In this document: positions 6,190 through 12,300 of the stretch, in pieces
Layout of the letters: every line of letters begins with the position of its first letter
Position numbering within the stretch: position 1 is the first letter of the stretch
From: Comamonadaceae bacterium
Lineage (GTDB): Bacteria > Pseudomonadota > Gammaproteobacteria > Burkholderiales > Burkholderiaceae_C
Direction of reading: 5' to 3'
DNA length: 12,300 bases
Assembly: GCA_947494405.1 (NCBI GenBank)
Contig: CANLWQ010000029.1
Coordinates: forward strand, 1 to 12,300
Notes under the pieces: generated by a model
Database searches by the model: none
The model's input: the letters and a program-made list of their open reading frames with translations, nothing else
What the model was told of the DNA's origin: nothing
Made by a program: the position numbers and the translations under genes

Positions 6190-7578
6190 TTACTCGCGGG
6201 TGACTCGTAACAGCTCTTGCGCCGAAGTGATGCCTTGCGCCACCAAGCGCTCGCCATCCTCGCGCATGGAAATCATGCCTTGGCGCTTGGCCGCAGACAA
6301 CAACTCGGCTTCGCTGGCGCGGTCGTGGATAAGGCCGCGCAGCGCCTCATCGGTGCTGAGTAATTCAAAAATGCCGGTGCGGCCTAAGAAGCCGGTTTGG
6401 CCGCAAGCCACACAACCCGCGCCTTGGCAACTGGGGCAGAGCTTGCGCACCAAGCGTTGCGCCAGCACACCCAAAAGGGACGAGCTGAGCAAGAAAGGCT
6501 CTATGCCCATATCGCTCAAACGGGTGACGGCGCTGACCGCGTCATTGGTGTGCAAGGTGGCCAGCACCAAGTGGCCAGTGAGGGAAGCTTGAATGGCGAT
6601 TTGCGCGGTTTCTTTGTCGCGTATTTCGCCAATCATGATGATGTCGGGGTCTTGCCGCAGGATAGCTCGCAGCGCTTTGGCAAAGTCAAGGTCAATTTTC
6701 GGATTGACCTGGGTTTGGCCAATGCCACTCAACTCGTATTCGATGGGGTCTTCCACGGTCATGATGTTGAAATGCGCTGCATCGAGTTGCTGCAAAGCGG
6801 CGTAAAGCGTGGTGGTTTTACCCGAACCGGTGGGGCCAGTGACCAACACAATGCCATGGGGTTGGGCGATGAGTTGCTCGAAGCGCTGCAAGGTAGGCCC
6901 TTGCATGCCCACCGCCGCCAGCGTCAAGCGGCTTTGCGATTTGTCTAGCAAGCGCAGCACAGCGCGTTCGCCATGCGCGCCCGGCAAGGTGGACACCCGC
7001 ACATCGATGGCGCGTTGCCCCAGTCGCAAAGAAATGCGCCCGTCTTGCGGCAAACGTTTTTCGGCAATGTCCAAATCCGCCATGATTTTCAAGCGTGAAA
7101 TCAAAGCTGCATGCAAGGCGCGGTTGGGTTGCACCACTTCGCGCAGCGTGCCGTCTATGCGAAAGCGTACGCTACTGTGTCGCTCGTAGGGCTCAATATG
7201 GATATCGCTGGCGCCGTCTTTGGCGGCTTGCATCAACAAGGCGTTGAGCATGCGGATGATGGGCGCGTCGGCCGAGGCTTCCAGCAAGTCTTCCACTGCC
7301 GGCAGCTCTTGCATCATGCGCGCCAAGTCGGCTTCGCCTTCTACTTCACTCATGACCATGGCGGCACTCGACTCGGCACCGGCGTAACTGGCGCTGATGC
7401 GCTGGGCCAAGCTGGGCGCGTCAAGTTGCTGGAAATGATCGACCGCATACAAGCGCAAAACCTCGCTCCACGCGCCCGCTGCCGGCTGTTCGTGGTGCCA
7501 CAGCGTGAGGCCACGCTCGTCGTCCTCGATGAGCAGTTGGTGGGTGCGCGCAAACGCGTAGGGCAGGGGGTGGCGCAT
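6190..7578 (-). CDS. gspE: Type II secretion ATPase GspE
   Basis: Cytoplasmic hexameric ATPase that powers pseudopilus assembly, docking on GspL and GspF. The 462-residue protein has a short N1 region (1-95), then the N2 domain with DGASDIHIEP (121-130) and RLPQDGRISL (175-184), and the ATPase domain with Walker A GPTGSGKTT (248-256), Asp box TVEDPIEYEL (274-283), Walker B IIMIGEIRDKET (313-324) and His box LATLHTNDA (339-347). The four-cysteine zinc element is present but compact: C381, C384, C389 and C392 (CPSCQGAGCVAC), whereas Klebsiella and Vibrio homologues have about 29 residues between the two pairs. The gene begins 4 bases after the gspD stop without a visible Shine-Dalgarno, so translation is probably coupled. 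GspE is favoured over the pilus ATPase PilB because of the gsp neighbours. Confidence 0.96.
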   Translation of the reverse strand: MRHPLPYAFARTHQLLIEDDERGLTLWHHEQPAAGAWSEVLRLYAVDHFQQLDAPSLAQRISASYAGAESSAAMVMSEVEGEADLARMMQELPAVEDLLEASADAPIIRMLNALLMQAAKDGASDIHIEPYERHSSVRFRIDGTLREVVQPNRALHAALISRLKIMADLDIAEKRLPQDGRISLRLGQRAIDVRVSTLPGAHGERAVLRLLDKSQSRLTLAAVGMQGPTLQRFEQLIAQPHGIVLVTGPTGSGKTTTLYAALQQLDAAHFNIMTVEDPIEYELSGIGQTQVNPKIDLDFAKALRAILRQDPDIIMIGEIRDKETAQIAIQASLTGHLVLATLHTNDAVSAVTRLSDMGIEPFLLSSSLLGVLAQRLVRKLCPSCQGAGCVACGQTGFLGRTGIFELLSTDEALRGLIHDRASEAELLSAAKRQGMISMREDGERLVAQGITSAQELLRVTRE

Positions 7579-7582
7579 GGGT

Positions 7583-9616
7583 TTAAGGCTGGCTGGGTAA
7601 GGGTGGCAGCGTCAGGTCGTTGGGGATAGGCAGCACGCCAGTGGGTTCTTTGCCGGCTTCTTTTTGCAGGCCTTGCATGAATTGGTAGCGACCATTGGAG
7701 AGCACCTCGGTACTGGTGTCATCACGCACCACCACGGGACGCAAAAACACCATCAAATTGGTTTTGCTGCGGCTGCGGGTTTCGTTGCGAAACAAAGCGC
7801 CAAAAAACGGCACGTCGCCCAAGCCGGGTACTTGTTGGCGGCTGTCTTGGTAGGTATCGGACAGCAAGCCGCCCAGCACCACCACCGTGCCGTCTTCCAC
7901 CAAAATATTGGATTCAATAGAGCGCTTGTTGGTGATCAAACCATCGGTGAGCTTTTTCGAGGTGTCCACGCTAGACACCTCTTGGAAGATGGTCAGCTTG
8001 ACCATGCCGGTGTCGCTGATTTGCGGCTTGACTTTGAGCGTCAAGCCCACGTCTTTGCGCTCTACCGTTTGAAACGGATTGACCGCGCCATTGCTGCTGT
8101 TGTTGTTGGTGTATTGGCCAGTCACAAAGGGCACGTTTTGGCCCACCACAATCTTGGCCTCTTCGTTATCCAAGGTGAGCAAAGACGGACGCGACAAGAT
8201 GTTGCTGCCACCGTTGGTTTGCAAAAAGTTGGCCAGCGACGTCATGATGTATTTGCCGTTGATATTGCGTGCTGTTCCAAAGTTCAGGCCTTGGCCAGGC
8301 AGGGCTTTACCATCAGCGCCGTTGATGGCGAGGTTGAGCAAATTGCTGGTGGCGAAATTGGTGCCCAAAATACCCACGGTGCTGTTGGCGCCGCCCACCA
8401 GGTTTTGCCACTGAATACCAAACTGCGATTCTTTGGCGGAATCCACTTCCACAATCAGGCTCTCCACCAGCACTTGGGCGCGGCGTTGGTCCAGTGAGTC
8501 AATCACAGCGCGCAACTGGCGGTATTGCGGCTCGGGCGCGGTGATGATCAGCGAATTGGTGGCTGCATCTGCTTGGATTTGTCCGCCGGTGCTGGGCAGG
8601 TTGAGCGTGGCGCCGCCTCCTCCCAAGGTAGTGCCTGCTGTGGCCGCTGGTGCGGGTGCTGCCCCAGGCGTTGCGCCGCCTGTGCCTGTGCCTGCAATGG
8701 CGGCGCGCAAGGTGTTAGCCAGCTTGGTGGCGTCGGCATTTTTCAAATACACCACATGGATGTTGCCGCTGGCCAGTTCGCTGCCAGCGCGGTCGAGTTT
8801 TTCCACCAAGCTGCGTATCTGCGCTTGTTTGGCGGGGTTGGCCGATCTGATGATGATGGCGTTGCTGCGGCTCTCAGCCAAGATGGTGGTTTTGTAGCCG
8901 GTATCGGTTTGCCCTTGCCCGGCGGCGGCTGCGCTGGTGCCGCCCGAAGCGCTACCGTCGACCAAACGGTTGAGCAAAGCCACCATGTCGTTGGCTATGG
9001 CGTGTTGCAGGGGAATCACTTCTACATCGGTGGCATTGGCCACATCCAGCGAAGCAATGATGCGCCCCAGGCGTTGCAAGTTGTCGGCGTAATCGGTGAT
9101 GACCAAGGCGTTTGAGCCTGGCGTGACATTGATGGTGTTGTTTGGGCTGATAAGAGGGCGCAGCACCGCCACCAAGTTGTTGGCGTTTTCATGCGTGAGC
9201 TTGAAAATCTGCGTCATCACTTGGGCGTTGTTGGGCGCAGTGCCGGCCGGCACCACCGCCACTTGCCCGCCTTGCAGCTTGGCCTCGGCTTCGGGCAATA
9301 TTTTGTAAAGGCCTTGGGTTTCAATCATGGCAAAGCCTTGCAAACGCAGCACCGCCAAAAATTGGTTCCACGCCACGTCGGCGGCCACCGGTTTGTCGGT
9401 GCTCAAATTGATGGTGCCTTTGACGCGCGGGTCCACCACCAAGTTGCGCTTGGTGAGCGAGGCCAAAGCCCGCGCCACCGATTCGATATCGGCGTTGACA
9501 AAATTCAGTGTGATGGGCGCGCCCGGGCGCGTGGTTTGCGCCATAGCCACAGGGGTGACGGCCAGCATGGCGCTCAGTGCCAGCGTGCTCAGGGTAAATC
9601 GTTTCAAGTTTTTCAT
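7583..9616 (-). CDS. gspD: Type II secretion outer-membrane secretin GspD
   Basis: Forms the multimeric outer-membrane channel through which folded exoproteins leave. With the start chosen at 9616 it has 677 residues: MKNLKRF begins a classical signal peptide cleaved after AMA (about residue 26), and GGGG lies seven bases upstream. Other in-frame ATGs at 9622 (ATGA overlap with the gspN stop) and 9628 would add two or four residues. N0 follows (about 35-115, PITLNFVNADIESVARAL), then N1 (about 132-192), N2 (about 198-276, with a Gly/Ser/Ala insert) and N3 (about 284-376, with a long Gly/Ala/Pro/Thr insert at 308-345). The secretin barrel carries NILSRPSLLTLDNEEAKI (472-489) and VPGLGDVPFFGALFR (596-610). 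About 40 residues remain after the barrel, ending in a proline-rich tail with no lipid box. The stop is 4 bases from gspE. Confidence 0.96.
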   Translation of the reverse strand: MKNLKRFTLSTLALSAMLAVTPVAMAQTTRPGAPITLNFVNADIESVARALASLTKRNLVVDPRVKGTINLSTDKPVAADVAWNQFLAVLRLQGFAMIETQGLYKILPEAEAKLQGGQVAVVPAGTAPNNAQVMTQIFKLTHENANNLVAVLRPLISPNNTINVTPGSNALVITDYADNLQRLGRIIASLDVANATDVEVIPLQHAIANDMVALLNRLVDGSASGGTSAAAAGQGQTDTGYKTTILAESRSNAIIIRSANPAKQAQIRSLVEKLDRAGSELASGNIHVVYLKNADATKLANTLRAAIAGTGTGGATPGAAPAPAATAGTTLGGGGATLNLPSTGGQIQADAATNSLIITAPEPQYRQLRAVIDSLDQRRAQVLVESLIVEVDSAKESQFGIQWQNLVGGANSTVGILGTNFATSNLLNLAINGADGKALPGQGLNFGTARNINGKYIMTSLANFLQTNGGSNILSRPSLLTLDNEEAKIVVGQNVPFVTGQYTNNNSSNGAVNPFQTVERKDVGLTLKVKPQISDTGMVKLTIFQEVSSVDTSKKLTDGLITNKRSIESNILVEDGTVVVLGGLLSDTYQDSRQQVPGLGDVPFFGALFRNETRSRSKTNLMVFLRPVVVRDDTSTEVLSNGRYQFMQGLQKEAGKEPTGVLPIPNDLTLPPLPSQP

Positions 9617-9618
9617 GG

Positions 9619-10386
9619 TCATCCCCATCGCAATACGGTTGTGTTTCCTTGCCTTTGACCCAGCACGCCCAGCAAGTTGGCCAAGGCCACCTCACTGCCG
9701 GTCTGGGCTTGGGCCATGCCCTCGAAATGCAAACCATTGGCGCGCCAGCCGCCTTTGCCACTCAATTGCAGCTGTCCACTCAAGGTAGAGAGTTGAAACT
9801 GCGGTGTGGCGCCGCCTTGCAGGTTCAAGGCATAGCTGCCCAAAGGCCGCAGCGTGGATAAGCGCGAGCTCACCGACAGCAGTTGCAGCTGCGCTTGTCC
9901 AAGCAGTTGCCCGCCTTGTGCGCTCCATTGCCAGCGCAGGTCTTGGGTGCTCAAACGGGCTTGACCTTCCAGCGCCATGGTGTTCCAAGGCGCGCCCAAG
10001 CCAACCAACCAAGCCAGCGGCCAATCGCTGGTGGCGTTGCCCAAGGCCAGCGTCGCGCCGCCCCACTGCGGCCGCAGCCAAATAGTCAAAGCTTGGGCCG
10101 CGCAACACGGCAGTTCAAGCTCGACGCGCAGACTGGCGTCAGCTTGCGGTTGAATACGCCAGCTCAGGCGTTGGGGCAAGGCCAAGGCGTCCACACCTTC
10201 AGCGCCACTGGCCAACACCCATTGGGCGCTGCCACGCCACACAGTGCCTTGCGCTTGGCGAAACTGCAGCTTGTGGTGGCTCAAACTTTGTACTGCGCTT
10301 GCCAACCATGCGGCCGGCGCTTGCCAGACCAAGCCGACCAATGCGCCCATCAACAACCCCCGTGTGGCCCAAGCCCGGTAGATCAT
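9619..10386 (-). CDS. gspN: Type II secretion accessory protein GspN
   Basis: A 255-residue inner-membrane-anchored protein of the GspN family, an accessory T2SS part found in only some systems and often dispensable. One N-terminal hydrophobic segment (about 10-30) is followed by a periplasmic region rich in beta-strand-like repeats, with the family signature QGTVWRGSAQW (46-56) and LRPLGSYALNLQGG (about 180-193). The ATG at 10386 is chosen because it overlaps the gspM stop as ATGA and has AGAAGG six bases upstream. The frame is open for 60 more codons upstream, but that stretch lies within gspM and looks non-coding. The 3' end reaches the proposed gspD start region. Assignment rests on moderate sequence signatures plus the position between gspM and gspD. 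Confidence 0.88.
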   Translation of the reverse strand: MIYRAWATRGLLMGALVGLVWQAPAAWLASAVQSLSHHKLQFRQAQGTVWRGSAQWVLASGAEGVDALALPQRLSWRIQPQADASLRVELELPCCAAQALTIWLRPQWGGATLALGNATSDWPLAWLVGLGAPWNTMALEGQARLSTQDLRWQWSAQGGQLLGQAQLQLLSVSSRLSTLRPLGSYALNLQGGATPQFQLSTLSGQLQLSGKGGWRANGLHFEGMAQAQTGSEVALANLLGVLGQRQGNTTVLRWG

Positions 10387-10865
10387 GGCGTGCCTTCTGG
10401 CAAAGCCCACACCCATTGGCCGTTCCACAGTTCGCCTTGGCGTTGCAAATGGGTTTCCAGCACCACCGCCTGCGCTTGGTTTCGCGCTTGCGCCCAGGCC
10501 TTCACCACAGCTTGCGGGCCCAGGCCTTTGAAGTCCACCGTCATGCGCAGTGCTTGGCGGCTGCATTTCACTTTGTCACCCAAACCCGCACACAGGCTTA
10601 GCAGGGCTTGGGTAGATGTTTCGGTGCTGATTCGGGGTTGGGCTTGCATTTGCTTGGCTTGTTGCTGCAAAGCCAGCATATCCGCGTGTTGTTGCGCCAG
10701 CGTGTCCAACTGGGTTTGGCTGTCACGCCACACCTGCCAAGCCGGCGCCACAGCGATTTGCCACAGCGCAACCACCACCAGAAAACCCAGCGCCAAGTGA
10801 ATGGCTTGCTGTTCGCGTGGGCTGCGCTGGTTGATAAAGTTTTGCCAAGCTTGCACTGCTTTCAT
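10383..10865 (-). CDS. gspM: Type II secretion platform protein GspM
   Basis: A 160-residue bitopic inner-membrane protein that partners GspL and helps place it in the assembly platform. It has a short cytoplasmic N-terminus with SPREQQAI (15-22), typical of the family, one membrane helix (about 23-44), a glutamine- and alanine-rich coiled-coil-like stretch (50-76), and a small periplasmic domain ending GQWVWALPEG. Both ends overlap neighbours by four bases in ATGA form: its start with the gspL stop and its stop with the gspN start. The protein is poorly conserved at sequence level, as usual for GspM, so length, topology and gene order carry much of the assignment. Confidence 0.92.
   Translation of the reverse strand: MKAVQAWQNFINQRSPREQQAIHLALGFLVVVALWQIAVAPAWQVWRDSQTQLDTLAQQHADMLALQQQAKQMQAQPRISTETSTQALLSLCAGLGDKVKCSRQALRMTVDFKGLGPQAVVKAWAQARNQAQAVVLETHLQRQGELWNGQWVWALPEGTP
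10393..10398 (-). promoter_or_regulatory. Ribosome binding site deciding the gspN start
   Basis: On the minus strand AGAAGG lies six bases before the ATG at 10386, inside the end of gspM. It supports this start over upstream in-frame candidates that would add 60 non-membrane residues ahead of the anchor helix. Confidence 0.65.
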
Positions 10866-12049
10866 GGGGCCCCCTTGGCTTGCAACATCGCTTGGCTGGC
10901 TTGCACCTCAAAGCGGTAACGCGTGTCGCTGGCATAGGTTTGGCGCAAAGCTTCCAAGGCCTCGGGTTTCAAACCCGTCAGGCGCAAGGCGCCGCCCCGG
11001 TAATCAATTTGGCTGGGCACTGCGCCAGCAGGCCACGAACCAGACAAAGCTTGCAGCATCTCGTCCACATCGCTGTCTTGGGCTTGGGCGCTGTTTTTTT
11101 GCAAAGCCTGCACCTCGCGGCGCATTTGGGTGGGCGCATCAATCACCAGCTTGACTTTGGGAAAGGTGCTGGTGAGTATCTGTTGCAGGTTTTGGCGTTG
11201 CTGAGCAACTTCAGCCTGCACCCGCCAAGCCCAGAGGTTCAGCCCCAATAAATTGACCAGCAGCAGCAACATCACGCCACGCCGAGTGGCCTGCCAAGCA
11301 GCATCGAAGCGCAAGCTTCGCCAAGCCGCTTGCAGCCAACGCCAGCCGCGCAATCCACGGCTTTGCGCCCATTCGCCTTGCGCCAAATCCCAGTCATTGC
11401 CGCTGGCTTGCAACCAACGTTGTGGCGGCGCTTGAAGCAAGGCCTGCACATCGCTCAATCCAGCTGCGGCATCGGCCACCGAGGGTTCGGCCCACAAGGT
11501 TTTGTTGGAGACAGGCTCCCAAGCCGCCAGTGCCGTGGCTTGGGGCAAGCGCCACACGCTGTCATGTCGGCACAGCAAGGCTTGTACTTTGGCGCCGTCA
11601 TTGAGCACATACAACTGCGCATCGTCTGGCTTGGAAGAAGGGCAGACCTCGGGGGCCAAGTGTTGGATACGCAGACCTGCTGCCACCAGTGGAGCCAAGG
11701 CGGTTCGCAACCAGTCTTTGGCGCAGGCCGCCACCATGGCTTGACCACCTTGGCGCAAACTGTTACTGGCCAGTGGTGACAAAACCAAATGCAATTCGCT
11801 GGGGTCTTGCAAACAACTGTCTTCAAGCAAACTGCCCAGCACAGCCTGCGCTCTTTGGCCGACTTTGGGCGGCAAGCTCACCGAATGCCAAGCCAGCACC
11901 TGCCAAGGCACGATAGCCACCACTTCCGTGCCCAAGCGGGGCAAGTCTTTGGCCAAGGCCTGTCCACTGCGAGAGACGCTGCGCCCATCGACGCTGTCGA
12001 CATACTCAAACAAGGCCGTGGGCTGGGGACTGAGGTAAACAATTAGCAT
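10862..12049 (-). CDS. gspL: Type II secretion platform protein GspL
   Basis: Bitopic inner-membrane protein that binds the GspE ATPase through its cytoplasmic domain and GspM through its periplasmic part. With the ATG at 12049 it has 395 residues, the usual length. The cytoplasmic actin-like region (about 1-250) begins MLIVYLSPQ and contains VVAIVPWQVLAWHSVSLPP (43-61). One membrane helix lies at 258-278 (GVMLLLLVNLLGLNLWAW). The periplasmic ferredoxin-like part includes the family-typical STFPKVKLVIDAPTQMRREV (294-313). The start overlaps the gspK stop by seven bases (ATGCTAA). A GTG eight codons upstream is in frame but adds an unusual leader within gspK and was not chosen. No Shine-Dalgarno is seen, so translation is probably coupled to gspK. 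The stop overlaps gspM. Confidence 0.94.
   Translation of the reverse strand: MLIVYLSPQPTALFEYVDSVDGRSVSRSGQALAKDLPRLGTEVVAIVPWQVLAWHSVSLPPKVGQRAQAVLGSLLEDSCLQDPSELHLVLSPLASNSLRQGGQAMVAACAKDWLRTALAPLVAAGLRIQHLAPEVCPSSKPDDAQLYVLNDGAKVQALLCRHDSVWRLPQATALAAWEPVSNKTLWAEPSVADAAAGLSDVQALLQAPPQRWLQASGNDWDLAQGEWAQSRGLRGWRWLQAAWRSLRFDAAWQATRRGVMLLLLVNLLGLNLWAWRVQAEVAQQRQNLQQILTSTFPKVKLVIDAPTQMRREVQALQKNSAQAQDSDVDEMLQALSGSWPAGAVPSQIDYRGGALRLTGLKPEALEALRQTYASDTRYRFEVQASQAMLQAKGAP
10866..10876 (-). promoter_or_regulatory. gspM ribosome binding site inside a GGGGCCCC palindrome
   Basis: On the minus strand AAGGGGG is followed by CCCC and then the gspM ATG. The GGGG and CCCC form a perfect 8-base palindrome that also encodes the last residues (KGAP) of GspL. 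The site can pair with anti-Shine-Dalgarno, and self-pairing could limit initiation until ribosomes finishing gspL open it; that effect is inference. Confidence 0.5.
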
Positions 12050-12300
12050 GGTGGAGGGATTGTAGAGAGGCACCCTGGCTCGGCGCGTAAACCGCGCTGT
12101 TCACGCCAAATGGTTTTGCTGTCTTTGCCGTCACGCTGAATCAGAGATTTTTGCAATTGGTAGACCTGACCATGGCGCAACTGCCCTGTCACCTCAAAAA
12201 ATCGGGTGTTCACCGTGTGTTGGCTGTCGTTGATGTTATCGGCGGCTTGGCCCATGCGGGTGCGTACCGCTTCCAAGTTGTCAAAAGGCTGGCTGGCGCG
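12043..12300 (-). CDS. gspK: Type II secretion minor pseudopilin GspK, 3' end only
   Basis: Only the last 85 codons lie in the window; the frame is open to the right edge. GspK is the large minor pseudopilin at the tip of the pseudopilus. The visible piece carries a typical GspK C-terminal strand pattern: TRFFEVTGQLRHGQVYQLQK, then SLIQRDGKDSKTIWREQ, recognisable from the family ending in a tryptophan and charged residues. The last 17 or so residues after WRE form a tail with two cysteines (GCLSTIPPPC). The position directly upstream of gspL, overlapping it by seven bases, agrees with the usual K-L order. The methylated N-terminal helix and the calcium-binding region are outside the window, so integrity cannot be judged. 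Confidence 0.88.
   Translation of the reverse strand, partial: RASQPFDNLEAVRTRMGQAADNINDSQHTVNTRFFEVTGQLRHGQVYQLQKSLIQRDGKDSKTIWREQRGLRAEPGCLSTIPPPC

Larger units (their letters stand above)
2204..12300 (-). other. Probable single transcription unit: gspKLMNDEF, 5'-nucleotidase, ABC transporter
   Basis: Nine genes run on the minus strand with no junction longer than 11 bases: K/L overlap 7, L/M overlap 4, M/N overlap 4, N against D touching or overlapping depending on the D start, D/E gap 4, E/F gap 6, F/nucleotidase gap 11, nucleotidase/ABC gap 0. No terminator hairpin with a T-run or promoter-like spacer is visible in any junction. The promoter must lie beyond the right edge unless internal promoters sit inside coding sequence. 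The order, with D-E-F after K-L-M-N, differs from the C-D-E-F-G-to-M order of Klebsiella pul and Vibrio eps. Confidence 0.75.

Noticed and set aside
7664..8497. Long plus-strand open frame (277 codons) opposite gspD
   Set aside because: It is antisense to a clear secretin gene. The translation is rich in His, Gln, Ala and Gly with no recognisable motif, as expected from the reverse of a GC-rich coding frame.
8525..9115. Plus-strand open frame (196 codons) opposite gspD
   Set aside because: Antisense shadow of gspD; its Cys/Gly/Ala-rich low-complexity stretch mirrors the Gly/Ala/Pro insert of GspD.
10387..10566. 60-codon N-terminal extension of gspN
   Set aside because: The stretch lies in another frame of gspM, reads as Gly/Pro/Ala-rich nonsense, and would put a polar leader before the membrane anchor. 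The ATG at 10386 has a ribosome site and the usual ATGA overlap.
9883..10800. Plus-strand open frame (305 codons) opposite gspN and gspM
   Set aside because: Covers two overlapping real genes on the minus strand, has no domain signature, and its composition is that of a reverse frame.
12050..12073. GTG start eight codons upstream for gspL
   Set aside because: It lies inside gspK, adds an atypical MPLYNPST leader and has no better ribosome site; MLIVYLSPQ matches the usual GspL beginning.
1..12300. Search for mobile elements, CRISPR arrays, tRNA genes, toxin-antitoxin or defence genes
   Set aside because: No direct repeat arrays, terminal inverted repeats, transposase or integrase motifs, or tRNA-like foldable segments were seen by eye; nearly all sequence is accounted for by the listed genes.

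Overview
The window looks like chromosomal DNA of a betaproteobacterium, most likely order Burkholderiales and plausibly a Comamonadaceae-type freshwater bacterium. This is judged from protein flavour, moderate-to-high GC and tight gene packing; no database search was possible. No tRNA, rRNA, CRISPR array, insertion sequence, phage gene or attachment site was seen. Nearly every base is coding, and the only gene-free stretch of any size is the 74-base AT-rich spacer at 937-1010.

Left part, plus strand: the 3' three quarters of hisD (histidinol dehydrogenase, last two steps of histidine synthesis), then the AT-rich spacer with promoter-like elements and a clear Shine-Dalgarno sequence, then a full-length cyclopropane-fatty-acyl-phospholipid synthase homologue (1011-2207). 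This homologue keeps the Cfa architecture but has changed several residues that hold the catalytic bicarbonate in E. coli Cfa. It is the most interesting single observation here.

Middle and right part, minus strand, read from right to left: a type II secretion system (T2SS) block in the order gspK (partial)-gspL-gspM-gspN-gspD-gspE-gspF. It is followed without a visible break by a cytosolic 5'-nucleotidase of the cN-I family and a fused permease/ATPase ABC transporter of the YddA/BacA/ABCD type. Junctions between consecutive genes are short overlaps (ATGA or ATGCTAA types), direct abutment or gaps of 4 to 11 bases, so all nine genes could lie on one transcript. The Gsp proteins make the outer-membrane secretin (D), the assembly ATPase (E), the inner-membrane platform (F, L, M), the minor pseudopilin (K) and the accessory protein N. 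The genes for G, H, I and J would be expected beyond the right edge; gspC is not in the window.

The ABC gene and the Cfa-like gene converge tail to tail with a 4-base overlap. Overall this is mostly a conventional housekeeping and secretion region. I see no evidence for a wholly new system. The points worth following are the altered Cfa-like active site, the two non-secretion genes attached to the end of the gsp block, the compact zinc element of GspE, and hisD being followed by something other than hisC.
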